Positions 16,272 through 24,641 are shown, counted from the first letter of the stretch. The stretch: DNA of 24,739 bases from Bacillota bacterium (GCA_023388995.1 JAEWFD010000010.1:1-24739), one strand, 5' to 3'. The notes: generated by a model from the sequence alone, not told the origin. Numbers and translations: made by a program.

Positions 16272-16300
16272 TAATAAATAGATTCTTATTGTATAGTCCG

Positions 16301-16350
16301 AGCGATTCGCCTGACCAATAGCGTGCGGGTGAATCGCTTTTCTATCTTTT
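16301..16350 (+). terminator. Terminator between oppA and oppB
   Basis: AGCGATTCGCC (16301-16311) pairs with GGTGAATCGCT (16328-16338, one G-U), followed by TTTCTATCTTTT. It lies 29 nt after the oppA stop. Partial readthrough could still feed the permease genes. Confidence 0.85.
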
Positions 16351-16450
16351 CGTGAAAATACATAGACTCATCTGCTTTGCTTTTGGATGAAATCATCAAA
16401 AATTGAAATTACCGCAAATTTCCGTTAAAATTAACAAAAGATTGTGTTCC

Positions 16451-16478
16451 TTTACACGGAAGTTTGTTATAATATAAC
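16451..16478 (+). promoter_or_regulatory. Promoter of oppBCDF
   Basis: TTTACA (16451-16456), a 16-nt spacer and TATAAC (16473-16478). An overlapping perfect TATAAT at 16468-16473 lacks a good -35. The leader to oppB would be about 75 nt. Confidence 0.5.
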
Positions 16479-16479
16479 A
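16465..16479. promoter_or_regulatory. Perfect 15-bp palindrome on the oppB -10 region
   Basis: TGTTATA-A-TATAACA. Both arms match fully, and the site covers both candidate -10 boxes, so a bound protein would block the polymerase. The regulator is unknown. It does not fit the GlnR spacing (TGTNA-N7-TNACA). Confidence 0.5.
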
Positions 16480-16562
16480 TGAGCTTCTAGCATACATTTA
16501 AAAAACTAGTTGCAGTTATTATAATTTCTTTAGCAAGAGAAATTCGAAAGGAGTAAGATTTT

Positions 16563-17537
16563 ATGCTAAAGTACATTGGGAAAAGACTTGTTTCTTTGAT
16601 TCCTGTTATCTTCATCATTTCTGTCATGTTATTTGGCTTGATGAAAATTATGCCGGGGGATCCGGTAAAACTGATGATGCCGCCATCAATAAAAAGTCCG
16701 GAAGAATATGATAGGATTTATAATCAGAAACGGGCAGAATTAGGTCTGGACAAGTCGCTTCCAGAGCAATATGTTCGTTGGGTAGTGAACACTGCCAAAG
16801 GTGATCTGGGCTACTCAACATCTATGAATCGTGCGGTGAAGGAAGTCATCGCAACTCCGTTGAAGAATTCGATTGCATTGAATATGGTTTCGGTCGTATT
16901 GTCCTTTATGATTTCCATTCCTGTAGGCATTCGATCAGCAGTAAAACGTGGTAAATTCTTTGATTCGTTCTGGCAGGTTTTCTCACTTGTTGGAATATCT
17001 ATGCCGACCTTTTTCATTGGCTTAGGATTAATTTTTATCGTATCATTAAAATTGGATTTGCTGCCTGCTGGAGGTATGCCAATCAGACCGGATGATGGTA
17101 GCTTGGGCTATTTTTTCGAGTGGAGCAACTATATTATCCTGCCGGTAGTAACCTTGACAATAGGCTCTTTTGCAGGAACGATTCGATATGTTCGCAATGC
17201 TATGCTGGATATATTGGCAAGAGATTACATTCGTACGGCGCGCTCTAAGGGTGTGAAAGAAAAAGTAGTTATTTATTCACATGCTTTCCGCAATGCGCTG
17301 ATTCCTGTTGTAACAATTGTTGCCAGTTCTTTGGTAACATTATTTGGTGGTTCCGCAATTACCGAACATGTATTTGTATGGAATGGGATTGGATCAGTCT
17401 TGATTAAGGCTCTTCACAGCCGCGACTATATGGTAATTTTAACAATGAATATGTTCTATGCAGTAATATCGCTTGTTGCTAACTTATTAATGGATATTGG
17501 GTATGCGCTGGTCGATCCGCGCATCAAGCTGGATTAG
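16563..17537 (+). CDS. oppB: Oligopeptide ABC transporter permease OppB
   Basis: Inner permease subunit of 324 residues with about six membrane spans (first near 11-30). The opening MLKYIGKRLVSLIPVIFIIS and the MPGDPV motif (30-35) are typical of OppB/DppB. The EAA loop that docks on the ATPases is ARDYIRTARSKGVKEK near 220-235. It ends with the family-typical ALVDPRIKLD. AAAGGAG at 16547-16553 lies 9 nt before the ATG. Unlike OppC it has an ordinary length and no insertion. The stop TAG overlaps the ribosome site of oppC. Confidence 0.94.
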   Translation: MLKYIGKRLVSLIPVIFIISVMLFGLMKIMPGDPVKLMMPPSIKSPEEYDRIYNQKRAELGLDKSLPEQYVRWVVNTAKGDLGYSTSMNRAVKEVIATPLKNSIALNMVSVVLSFMISIPVGIRSAVKRGKFFDSFWQVFSLVGISMPTFFIGLGLIFIVSLKLDLLPAGGMPIRPDDGSLGYFFEWSNYIILPVVTLTIGSFAGTIRYVRNAMLDILARDYIRTARSKGVKEKVVIYSHAFRNALIPVVTIVASSLVTLFGGSAITEHVFVWNGIGSVLIKALHSRDYMVILTMNMFYAVISLVANLLMDIGYALVDPRIKLD

Positions 17538-17549
17538 GAGGAAGAGAAT

Positions 17550-19391
17550 ATGAGTGATAAAAAGAAGACAAATCCACTCAGCTCCTTTGGTTCGCTGATC
17601 GCAGGATTGTTTACATTTGGCAGTAAGAAAAATAAATTATCGGCATTGGAAGAAGAAGCAATTCAAAGTCCGGGACGGGTTATCATTAAGAACTTTTTCG
17701 GCAATCGTTTGGCGATTACCGGCTTGGTAAGTTTTGCACTAATTTTGTTCATGTGTTTTGGCTTATCCCTTGCCTTTCCAATTAAATTATTGGAATCTGA
17801 ACCAGTTGTGAAGAATTTGCAGCCCGGCTTCGGATTGTTAAGTATTCCTTCAGAGCTTAAAAAAGAAGGAATTAAAATGATTAGCAGCGGCCGCTCTTTC
17901 TCAGTGGGACTTTCTGAATCAGGGAAAGTATATACATGGGGAAATAGTATCAATAAAGCGACGCAAATTCCTAAAGAAGTAAAGCAGGCTAACATTGTTC
18001 AAGTTGCGGCCGGGGATGATCACGTGATTGCGTTGACTAGCAGTGGTCAAGTTCTTGGATGGGGGTATAATAACTTTAGCCAGGCTGAAATTCCGTTTGA
18101 GCTGCAAGGTATTTTGACGATGAAAAATGTTATTCAAATTGCTGCGAATGACCAATATAGCGTTGCATTGTCATCCGATGGAAACTTATACGTATGGGGT
18201 AGTGTGTTAAACAATAAACTTGATGTGATTCCTCTGGATGTGCAAGGTCATATCAAGAAATTTGAGACAACATCATACAACATGGTGTTGATGCTGGATG
18301 ATGGTACTGTACGCGTGACCGGTGTTGCGGGTAATGAAGTTGCAAATGTTCCGGAAAAACTGCGGGACGGCAGTGTAAAAGCTGTGGATGTCGCTATTTC
18401 CTACCGGAATGCATTGGTTCTGGATGATAAGGGAGAATTGCATATTTGGGGAAGCAATCTAGATGGCATATTAAATATTCCTGAATATGATGGAGCTGTA
18501 AAAGCAATTGACAGCGGTCGTGGCAACTTTGTTTTATTAACAGATAAAGGAAATGTCTATTCTTGGGGTCGTGACTTCTTGAATATGCTGAAAGTTCCTG
18601 CTTCCGCAAAAAATGTGGAACGGATCTATACAGATTATTTTGCGAATTATGCAATTACAGCAGACAAAAAAGTTGTAACTTGGGGCCAAGGTGGTTACTT
18701 ATTTGGTACTGATGATCTTGGTCGTGATGTATTCACCCGTATTTTGCATGGTGGTAAAGAAACATTGAAAGTTGCTGCTGTTGCAGTAATTATCTCTACT
18801 ATTATTGGATTATTTGTAGGACTTGTTTCCGGTTTCTACGGTGGATGGATTGATAACTTATTGATGCGTTTTGCGGAAATTATTTCGTCTTTCCCGTTCA
18901 TGCCGCTAGCCATTACCCTCTCTACCTTATTAGGGGCGAATTTAGGTCAGTCTGAGCGTATTGCTTTGATCATGGTTATCTTAGGTGCCATTTCCTGGCC
19001 GGGATTATCGCGTCTGATTCGCGGGCAGATTCTTGCTGAACGAGAAAAAGACTTTGTATTAGCTGCCAGAGCATTGGGGATTAGAGACCGGGTCATTATT
19101 TTGCGTCATATTCTTCCTAATATTGTAAACGTGGTAATTGTTAATATGACATTGAGCTATGCTGGTTCCTTATTGACAGAGGCTGGGTTATCATTCTTAG
19201 GATTTGGTATTTTGCCTCCTAGTCCATCTTGGGGGAACATGTTGAATAGTGCTCAAAAGGCACACGTTATTGAGCATTTCTGGTGGTTATGGATCATTCC
19301 TGGAATCTTTGTATTCTTATCGGCATTGAGTGTCAACTTAGTTGGTGATGGACTCCGCGATGCAATGGATCCAAAAGCCAATGAAAAGTAG
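17550..19391 (+). CDS. oppC: Oligopeptide permease OppC with inserted RCC1 beta-propeller
   Basis: A permease subunit of 613 residues, about twice the family norm (about 300). Residues 1-50 are cytoplasmic and 52-80 form the first membrane span. Residues about 97-383 hold seven RCC1-type repeats, and the standard OppC core resumes at YLFGTDDLGRDVFTRILHGG (383-402), followed by five spans and the EAA loop DFVLAARALGIRDR (501-514). The first span runs inside to outside in this family, so the propeller should sit on the outer face near OppA. The frame is continuous, with no repeat-like DNA duplication. GGAGG at 17537-17541 is 8 nt before the ATG. A plausible role is substrate capture or a docking platform for OppA or another surface partner (inference). 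Confidence 0.93.
   Translation: MSDKKKTNPLSSFGSLIAGLFTFGSKKNKLSALEEEAIQSPGRVIIKNFFGNRLAITGLVSFALILFMCFGLSLAFPIKLLESEPVVKNLQPGFGLLSIPSELKKEGIKMISSGRSFSVGLSESGKVYTWGNSINKATQIPKEVKQANIVQVAAGDDHVIALTSSGQVLGWGYNNFSQAEIPFELQGILTMKNVIQIAANDQYSVALSSDGNLYVWGSVLNNKLDVIPLDVQGHIKKFETTSYNMVLMLDDGTVRVTGVAGNEVANVPEKLRDGSVKAVDVAISYRNALVLDDKGELHIWGSNLDGILNIPEYDGAVKAIDSGRGNFVLLTDKGNVYSWGRDFLNMLKVPASAKNVERIYTDYFANYAITADKKVVTWGQGGYLFGTDDLGRDVFTRILHGGKETLKVAAVAVIISTIIGLFVGLVSGFYGGWIDNLLMRFAEIISSFPFMPLAITLSTLLGANLGQSERIALIMVILGAISWPGLSRLIRGQILAEREKDFVLAARALGIRDRVIILRHILPNIVNVVIVNMTLSYAGSLLTEAGLSFLGFGILPPSPSWGNMLNSAQKAHVIEHFWWLWIIPGIFVFLSALSVNLVGDGLRDAMDPKANEK
17871..18689 (+). repeat. Seven RCC1-type repeats inside oppC
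   Basis: Protein-level tandem repeats of about 40 residues, starting at residues 108, 149, 194, 235, 276, 317 and 356. Each contains the pattern (A/S)x(N/G)xxxxxAL-xxxGxVxxWG in some form, for example AAGDDHVIALTSSGQVLGWG in the second and GRGNFVLLTDKGNVYSWG in the sixth. Six of seven keep the WG; the fourth reads TG. Seven is the blade number of RCC1 itself, so a closed propeller is expected. Confidence 0.88.
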
Positions 19392-19401
19392 AGGTGTCCT
19401 T

Positions 19402-20400
19402 ATGAAATTATTAGAAATCAAAAATTTACACACATATTTCGAAACAAAACGCGGTTTGATCAAAGCAGTAAATGATGTAAGCTTGAGCGTGGAAGAAGGA
19501 AAGACCCTGGGTATTGTAGGGGAATCCGGAAGCGGTAAGAGCCAGACGGCGATGAGTATTTTGAAATTGTTTGAACACAATCAGAAAATTTATGAAGGTG
19601 AAATTTGGTTTGACGGGAAAAAGATCTCGGATTTAAGCAATGATGAATTGAGCAGTGTTCGTGGAAATGATGTTTCCATCATCTTCCAAGAACCAATGAC
19701 AAGCTTGAATCCTGTATTTACAGTTAGCAGACAAATTAGTGAAGCATTGATGATTCACCAAAAATTATCTAAAAAAGAAGCTCATGCAAAAGCAATCGAA
19801 ATGCTGGCTGCAGTTAAAATTCCGAATCCGGAATCAATTGCGCAGGCCTATCCGCATCAGTTATCCGGTGGTATGAGCCAACGGGTCATGATTGCGATGG
19901 CTTTGGCTTGCCGTCCTAAATTGCTGATTGCAGATGAACCTACAACGGCTTTGGACGTTACGATTCAAGCACAAATTTTGCGTTTGATGAATGACTTGAA
20001 GAAAGAATACAATGCTGCAATCGTCTTCATTACCCATGACTTAGGTGTTATCAACCAAATGGCGGATGATGTTGCAGTTATGTATTGCGGGCAAGTTGTG
20101 GAGTCGGCACCTGTTGACTATATTTTCAAAGAACAAAGCGAATATTCACATCCTTATACAGAAGGATTATTGATTTCCATTCCTAGATTAAGTACCGAAC
20201 GCGGCCAACGCTTGGAAGCTATTCCAGGATCTGTACCGCACCCGCTGGATCTTCCTAAGGGATGCAAGTTTGCTCCTCGTTGTAAATATGCAACGAAACG
20301 CTGTTTGGAAGAAGAACCGGAATTGTTTAAGATTAGTGAAGAACAAAGTGTCCGCTGCTTCTATCCTAAGAAAGGAGTTAGAAACAATGGAGAACAATAA
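19402..20400 (+). CDS. oppD: Oligopeptide transporter ATPase OppD
   Basis: ATP-binding subunit of 332 residues, normal for OppD. Walker A is GESGSGKS (40-47), the Q-loop is in IIFQEPMTSLNP, the signature is LSGGMSQR, Walker B is LLIADEPTTALD and the switch histidine is in FITHDLGV. The C-terminal oligopeptide-transporter tail has the cysteine set GCKFAPRC, KRC and RCFY, which in this family may bind a metal cluster. ATG 19402, not the in-frame start at 19342, is chosen because it gives the usual N-terminus MKLLEIKNLHTYF and has GAGGTG at 19391-19396. It begins 10 nt after the oppC stop. Confidence 0.95.
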   Translation: MKLLEIKNLHTYFETKRGLIKAVNDVSLSVEEGKTLGIVGESGSGKSQTAMSILKLFEHNQKIYEGEIWFDGKKISDLSNDELSSVRGNDVSIIFQEPMTSLNPVFTVSRQISEALMIHQKLSKKEAHAKAIEMLAAVKIPNPESIAQAYPHQLSGGMSQRVMIAMALACRPKLLIADEPTTALDVTIQAQILRLMNDLKKEYNAAIVFITHDLGVINQMADDVAVMYCGQVVESAPVDYIFKEQSEYSHPYTEGLLISIPRLSTERGQRLEAIPGSVPHPLDLPKGCKFAPRCKYATKRCLEEEPELFKISEEQSVRCFYPKKGVRNNGEQ

Positions 20401-21898
20401 AAAACCGTTGCTACGTGTTCACGGATTAAAGAAATACTTTCCGTTGAAGAAAACATCATTCTTGAACCGGAATCAAATTTATGTCAAAGCAAATGATGGT
20501 ATTTCGCTTGATATTTTCGAAGGTGAAACCTTTGGTTTAGTTGGAGAATCCGGATGTGGGAAATCGACATTGGGAAGAGTTATCTTGCAGCTATATCCGC
20601 AAACGGAAGGCAGCACGATGTATTATGGACGCAGCTGGCAGCAGTTGAATCCAAAATATATCAAAGAAATGCTAGTAAAGCTGCCGGAACATGTAAAGCA
20701 ATTGCATGAGATTGAAAAACAGCTGAATCATGCCAAGGAAGTGCTTGGCAAGAGCGCAGGCGAAGAGGCAGGCAAAGTACAAGAACAAGTAAATTCTTTA
20801 ACAAAAGAGTATGATGTTCTGTATGCACAGATTACACGTGTTGCAGGTGGATTGATGCTGGCATCAGATTTGCGAGAAGTGTCTCAAGTCTTGCTTCAGC
20901 AATATGAAAAATCTATTCCTGTGTATCAGTTGAATGACAAGCTTCATGATTTGCAGCTTGAAAAAACAAGTGCTGATGAAAAGGAACAAGGTGCTGGTTC
21001 CAAGTTTGATAGCCAAATTGCGGATGTTAGAAAGCAATTAGATAAAGCAAACTTAGAATATAACCAAGCACAGGCAAATGTAGAAGCAAAACGCAATGCT
21101 ATGCGCAATACCAATGGGTTTGAGGAGCTTGAAAAGCTTCGTGATGATGGAATCGATTTGGCACGATTGAGCAAAGAAGAGATGCGTGTACTTCGCCGTG
21201 ACTTGCAAATTATCTTCCAAGACCCGTATTCCTCTTTGAACCCACGCTTAACTGTCGGACAAATCTTGAGTGAAGGTTTAGTTGCTCATAACATGTTCAA
21301 AGCTGGCAGCAAGCAGCTGGAAGAGTATGTACTGGATATCATGGCAAAATGCGGATTGTCTAAATACATGCTGCATCGTTATCCGCATCAATTCTCCGGT
21401 GGACAGCGTCAACGGATCGGGATTGCTCGTGCGCTGGCATTGAATCCAAAGTTTGTTGTGTGCGATGAATCAGTTAGTGCTCTTGACGTATCTATTCAGT
21501 CACAGATTTTGAATCTATTGATTGATTTGAAAAAAGAAAAACAATTGACTTACTTGTTTATTTCGCATGACTTGAGCGTCGTAAAATATATCAGCGATCG
21601 CATTGGTGTCATGTATCTAGGAAATATGGCTGAACTTGGTACTTCGGAAGAAGTATTTAAGAACCCATTGCATCCATATACACAAGCATTGCTTTCTGCA
21701 ATTCCATCTACCGAAGATGAAAAGAACAAGGAATTGATCTTGCTTGAAGGAGATATTCCAAGTCCGATCAATCCTCCAAAAGGATGTAAGTTTAATACCA
21801 GATGTCCGCATGCAACGGAACGTTGCCGTACTGAAGTGCCTATCTGGCAGGAAATCAGTGAAGGTCATTTCGTAGCTTGTCATCTGTATAACAAGTAA
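20387..21898 (+). CDS. oppF: Oligopeptide transporter ATPase OppF with coiled-coil insertion
   Basis: ATP-binding subunit of 503 residues, against about 310-330 for typical OppF. Walker A is GESGCGKS (53-60), Q-loop Q278 in IIFQDPYSSLNP, signature FSGGQRQR (336-343), Walker B VVCDESVSALD (357-367), switch H394, and the C-terminal cysteine set 467-498. Residues about 84-250 are extra: mostly charged helix with heptad-like spacing, for example LHEIEKQLNHAKEVL and IADVRKQLDKANLEYNQAQ, split by a less charged middle part. The insertion lies where the helical subdomain side of the ATPase begins, on the cytoplasmic side. AAAGGAG at 20371-20377 places the start at 20387, overlapping oppD by 14 nt. 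Confidence 0.93.
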   Translation: MENNKKPLLRVHGLKKYFPLKKTSFLNRNQIYVKANDGISLDIFEGETFGLVGESGCGKSTLGRVILQLYPQTEGSTMYYGRSWQQLNPKYIKEMLVKLPEHVKQLHEIEKQLNHAKEVLGKSAGEEAGKVQEQVNSLTKEYDVLYAQITRVAGGLMLASDLREVSQVLLQQYEKSIPVYQLNDKLHDLQLEKTSADEKEQGAGSKFDSQIADVRKQLDKANLEYNQAQANVEAKRNAMRNTNGFEELEKLRDDGIDLARLSKEEMRVLRRDLQIIFQDPYSSLNPRLTVGQILSEGLVAHNMFKAGSKQLEEYVLDIMAKCGLSKYMLHRYPHQFSGGQRQRIGIARALALNPKFVVCDESVSALDVSIQSQILNLLIDLKKEKQLTYLFISHDLSVVKYISDRIGVMYLGNMAELGTSEEVFKNPLHPYTQALLSAIPSTEDEKNKELILLEGDIPSPINPPKGCKFNTRCPHATERCRTEVPIWQEISEGHFVACHLYNK

Positions 21899-21899
21899 T

Positions 21900-22091
21900 A
21901 TGTTTAAAAGAAATAAAGAAAATAAGCCAAAGATTACAATTGAGGAAGCACAGCAAAAACTTCGGGAAACTCCGATGGAGAAGAATGATTTGCTGGCGAT
22001 CGTCATCGCTGCTTTTACAGTTCTGCTTCCAGCAGTATTAATCACATTGGGTATCTTCTATATCGTGATTTGGTTCTTCTTTCTTCGATAG
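21900..22091 (+). CDS. Small single-span membrane protein of the opp operon
   Basis: A 63-residue protein: a charged N-terminal half (MFKRNKENKPKITIEEAQQKLRE in character, basic then amphipathic helix) and one strong hydrophobic span at about 31-61, ending LR. It begins one base after the oppF stop and has no clear ribosome site, so it is probably translated by coupling. It precedes the operon terminator. The topology suggests N-terminus inside. It could be an accessory subunit of the transporter or a small regulator; no family is recognised. Confidence 0.7.
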   Translation: MFKRNKENKPKITIEEAQQKLRETPMEKNDLLAIVIAAFTVLLPAVLITLGIFYIVIWFFFLR

Positions 22092-22130
22092 GAATCGGAA
22101 GTTTACAATACACGTGAAATGTGTTAATCT

Positions 22131-22158
22131 AAGATCAGGTGAATACCTGGTCTTTTTT
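22131..22158 (+). terminator. Terminator of the opp operon
   Basis: GATCAGGT (22133-22140) pairs with ACCTGGTC (22145-22152, one G-U) around GAAT. A run of T follows. Confidence 0.88.
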
Positions 22159-22271
22159 CTTATGAAAGAACTATTATTGTGTTATATATTGTTCTAGAGA
22201 AAATTGCAAAGAGGTATATTGATGCTTACTAATCAGAAAAGACTATAAATATATGGGAAGGTGCTGAACTG

Positions 22272-22415
22272 ATGACAAAAAATGTTCGCTTTGCTTTTAT
22301 CTTAGCAAACCAATCAAAAAAGATTATTTGCACAGAGAGAGGTGATAGAGTTAACTTTATCATTAATTTCATATTTGGGGTATTAAGTATTGTGGTGTTA
22401 TTCAGTCTAGTGTAA
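22272..22415 (+). pseudogene. Short reading frame cut by the IS21 element
   Basis: Codes for 47 residues: a polar N-terminus (MTKNVRFAFILANQSKK) and a hydrophobic end (NFIINFIFGVLSIVVLFSLV). GGAAGG lies about 10 nt upstream. The last codon and the stop (GTG TAA, 22410-22415) are formed by the first bases of the IS, so the original gene probably continued and its remainder should lie beyond the right edge of the IS. It could instead be a genuine small membrane peptide or chance. No family is recognised. Confidence 0.4.
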
Positions 22416-22494
22416 AAGTCAATACATTTTTGTACAATTTCCGGAAAATGTTTTTGTTCCTAATTGTACATTTTTATTTTCCACTTTTTGTACA

Positions 22495-22651
22495 TTGCTC
22501 ATTCCCTCGCTGCACGCTACGATCACCGCTTAATTGCAACCCAGCAACACAGCCACGGCACCCCATAAGAACCAGAGCAGATCATTTCCGAATAATTTAC
22601 TGATGATCATGTTCGCAGCACGCCTTATTGCCATCACTTTGCTCAAAGTCT
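22495..22651. other. Non-coding 3' segment of the IS
   Basis: This stretch lies between the third terminal TGTACA repeat and the istB stop. It is richer in G and C than the flanking terminal repeats. No convincing gene or terminator was seen in it. Confidence 0.4.
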
Positions 22652-23434
22652 TTATTCATTTTGTTCAATGGAATGCAACCTTTTCTCATCCCCAACCTCA
22701 ATGTTTAGTCCCTTCATTCGGTAAGACGGACCTTTAATTGATACAACGTGTGAATGATGCAATAAACGGTCTAGAATTGCATTTGTCAATACGGGATTAC
22801 CAAAGATCTCCGGCCACTGTGAGAACGGCATGTTCGTTGTAAGGATAGTGCTTGTTCTCTCATATCTTCTCGCGATTAATTGAAAGAATAAATTAGCTGC
22901 TTCATGATCCATTGGCAGATATCCAATCTCATCAATAATCAAGACCCGATACTTGGAAAAGAACTTCAGCCTGCTCTCCAACCGGTTTTCATAATATGCG
23001 CTTTTCAGCTGCGTGATCAATACCGGGAAAGAAATGAAGTACGTTGAGTTCCTGTTTTGCGCACATGCAATCCCGATCGAAGTTGCCAGATGTGTTTTCC
23101 CAACCCCCGGTGACCCATAGAAGATGATGTTCTCCTTCTTCTCAACAAATCGAAACGATAGAAAATCCATGATCTGCTTCTTATTGACGATCGTCTGAAA
23201 ACTAAAGTCATAATCATCGACCGTTTTAAGGAATGGAAAATTGGCAGTCTTCACACAAGCATTGATTGCTCTGTCTTGCCGTAATTGCAGTTCCTTTGCT
23301 GTCATTTCGTATAAGGCATCCACCATGGAAAGGTTCCCATCATTGACCAGATCAATATACTGATCAAGCGTTTCTCTGATTTTCTTTAACTCCAATAGTT
23401 CCAAATGGTTGATTAATTTGATGTAATTGCTCAT
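22652..23434 (-). CDS. istB: IS21-family helper ATPase IstB
   Basis: AAA+ ATPase of 260 residues, related to DnaC/DnaA, that remodels target DNA and activates the IstA transposase. Walker A is GSPGVGKT (107-114) and Walker B is VLIIDEIGYLP (164-174). An N-terminal helical part (1-60) mediates the usual IstA contacts. ATG at 23434 is chosen over the upstream in-frame start at 23506 because it has AAGGAG six to seven nt before it and gives the family-typical N-terminus. It starts 10 nt after the istA stop, so the two are co-translated. Confidence 0.94.
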   Translation of the reverse strand: MSNYIKLINHLELLELKKIRETLDQYIDLVNDGNLSMVDALYEMTAKELQLRQDRAINACVKTANFPFLKTVDDYDFSFQTIVNKKQIMDFLSFRFVEKKENIIFYGSPGVGKTHLATSIGIACAQNRNSTYFISFPVLITQLKSAYYENRLESRLKFFSKYRVLIIDEIGYLPMDHEAANLFFQLIARRYERTSTILTTNMPFSQWPEIFGNPVLTNAILDRLLHHSHVVSIKGPSYRMKGLNIEVGDEKRLHSIEQNE

Positions 23435-23444
23435 AGGTGCTCCT

Positions 23445-24641
23445 TTACAAAAGACTATCAAGTCTCGCCAGATTTTCGATGACCATCTGATCCAGCGCTT
23501 TATCATCCTGGAACTGATGCGATGAAGCCATCAACTGCGTGTAGTGTTCTTTTTTGTAAGTAACGTTATTCTCTGAAATTTGATGAATTGTGCTTAAAAC
23601 TAGTTTATAATAGATATAGAGTTTGTTGTCGAATTCTGTGATCGTCACTGTTTCGTCAATAAGCTTTGGATCAACAGAATATTTTTTACCCTTGTAATAC
23701 ACTAAGCCATCCTTGTGTACCTTGTACCGCTTGGCTTCGATAAAGTGTTCAACTACTGTGTGGTGCGGTAGCGGTAAGAGATATTCTTTTTCTTTTTGGA
23801 ATAGCAGATGAGGTGGAATATGAGTCCCCTGGCAAACATCCAGATTTGTTTTGTGATTGATACGGCGAATGATTTCTACCAGATCTTCTTCATTTTCAAA
23901 CTCATGATTGTAAGCAAGCAACCAGGTTAAGAATTTATTACTGGCTTCTACTTTGCCTTTGGTATAGGAATGCCTCACTTTACATAGACGTGGTTGGAAC
24001 CCGCATTCCTTTGCGAATCGTGCCATGTTCGGATTCACCCGTTTATTTCTTCCGTGATTGACGGCAGCGGTTGCCATATTATCAAACAGAATTTCCTTTG
24101 GGACACCATTTATGGAACGAAAAGCATTATATAGACACCGGAATACATCAGCTTGTTCTTTGGTTTTGCTGTATTCAAAGTAATGCCATCGGGAGTATCC
24201 CAGTACAAAACTAAGGATATTGACAACAAACACTTCTCCATGCCGGGAAATCATTTTGACGTCTTCTTTCCAATCTACCTGTGCCTGAACGCCCATATCC
24301 GTTTCATATCTGGGATGACCTATTTTCTTCACTTTCACAAACAGCTTGTTCTTTTTAACGTATTTACTAAAGTTTGAGTAGGTTCCGATGTCAGGATATT
24401 TATGGTTCATAAACTCATATGCAGCTTTGATATTGATGCCAGATATGGAAAGTTTCTGTGCTATTTCTTTTTGATACTCATCCAGCTTGCTCGCCTTGGA
24501 CTTTGTTTTGGGCTTCCCTTGGTAACCGGACCAATATTTCTTGATCGTTCTTCTATCAATCTTATAGGTTCTCGCCAATTCTGAAAAATTTGGTTTCATA
24601 TTCAATCCTCGTATAATCAATAATTGTCCTTGTAAATTCAT
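23445..24641 (-). CDS. istA: IS21-family transposase IstA
   Basis: DDE transposase of 398 residues. It has an N-terminal helix-turn-helix (NFSELARTYKIDRRTIKKYW, about 18-37) that binds the terminal repeats. The integrase-type catalytic core has D123 in QVDWKED, D187 in ILFDNMA and E232 in KGKVEASNK, all in expected contexts. A C-terminal Mu-like beta domain is suggested by YKVHKDGLVYYKGKKYSVDP. ATG at 24641 is preferred because GGAGG (minus strand, 24657-24653) lies 11 nt before it. The longer in-frame version starting at 24734 would read through the terminal repeats. Confidence 0.93.
   Translation of the reverse strand: MNLQGQLLIIRGLNMKPNFSELARTYKIDRRTIKKYWSGYQGKPKTKSKASKLDEYQKEIAQKLSISGINIKAAYEFMNHKYPDIGTYSNFSKYVKKNKLFVKVKKIGHPRYETDMGVQAQVDWKEDVKMISRHGEVFVVNILSFVLGYSRWHYFEYSKTKEQADVFRCLYNAFRSINGVPKEILFDNMATAAVNHGRNKRVNPNMARFAKECGFQPRLCKVRHSYTKGKVEASNKFLTWLLAYNHEFENEEDLVEIIRRINHKTNLDVCQGTHIPPHLLFQKEKEYLLPLPHHTVVEHFIEAKRYKVHKDGLVYYKGKKYSVDPKLIDETVTITEFDNKLYIYYKLVLSTIHQISENNVTYKKEHYTQLMASSHQFQDDKALDQMVIENLARLDSLL

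Noticed and set aside
17838..18698. Possibility that the RCC1 segment in oppC is an assembly chimera or a gene insertion with broken ends
   Set aside because: The frame is continuous, repeats are diverged from each other at DNA level, and the permease sequence resumes exactly at its conserved motif.
21617..22045. 142-codon minus-strand frame over the oppF end and the small membrane protein gene
   Set aside because: Opposes two better supported genes, and its composition looks like a reverse-complement artefact.
22534..22737. 67-codon plus-strand frame inside the IS
   Set aside because: Overlaps the istB end and IS non-coding DNA; no conserved features.
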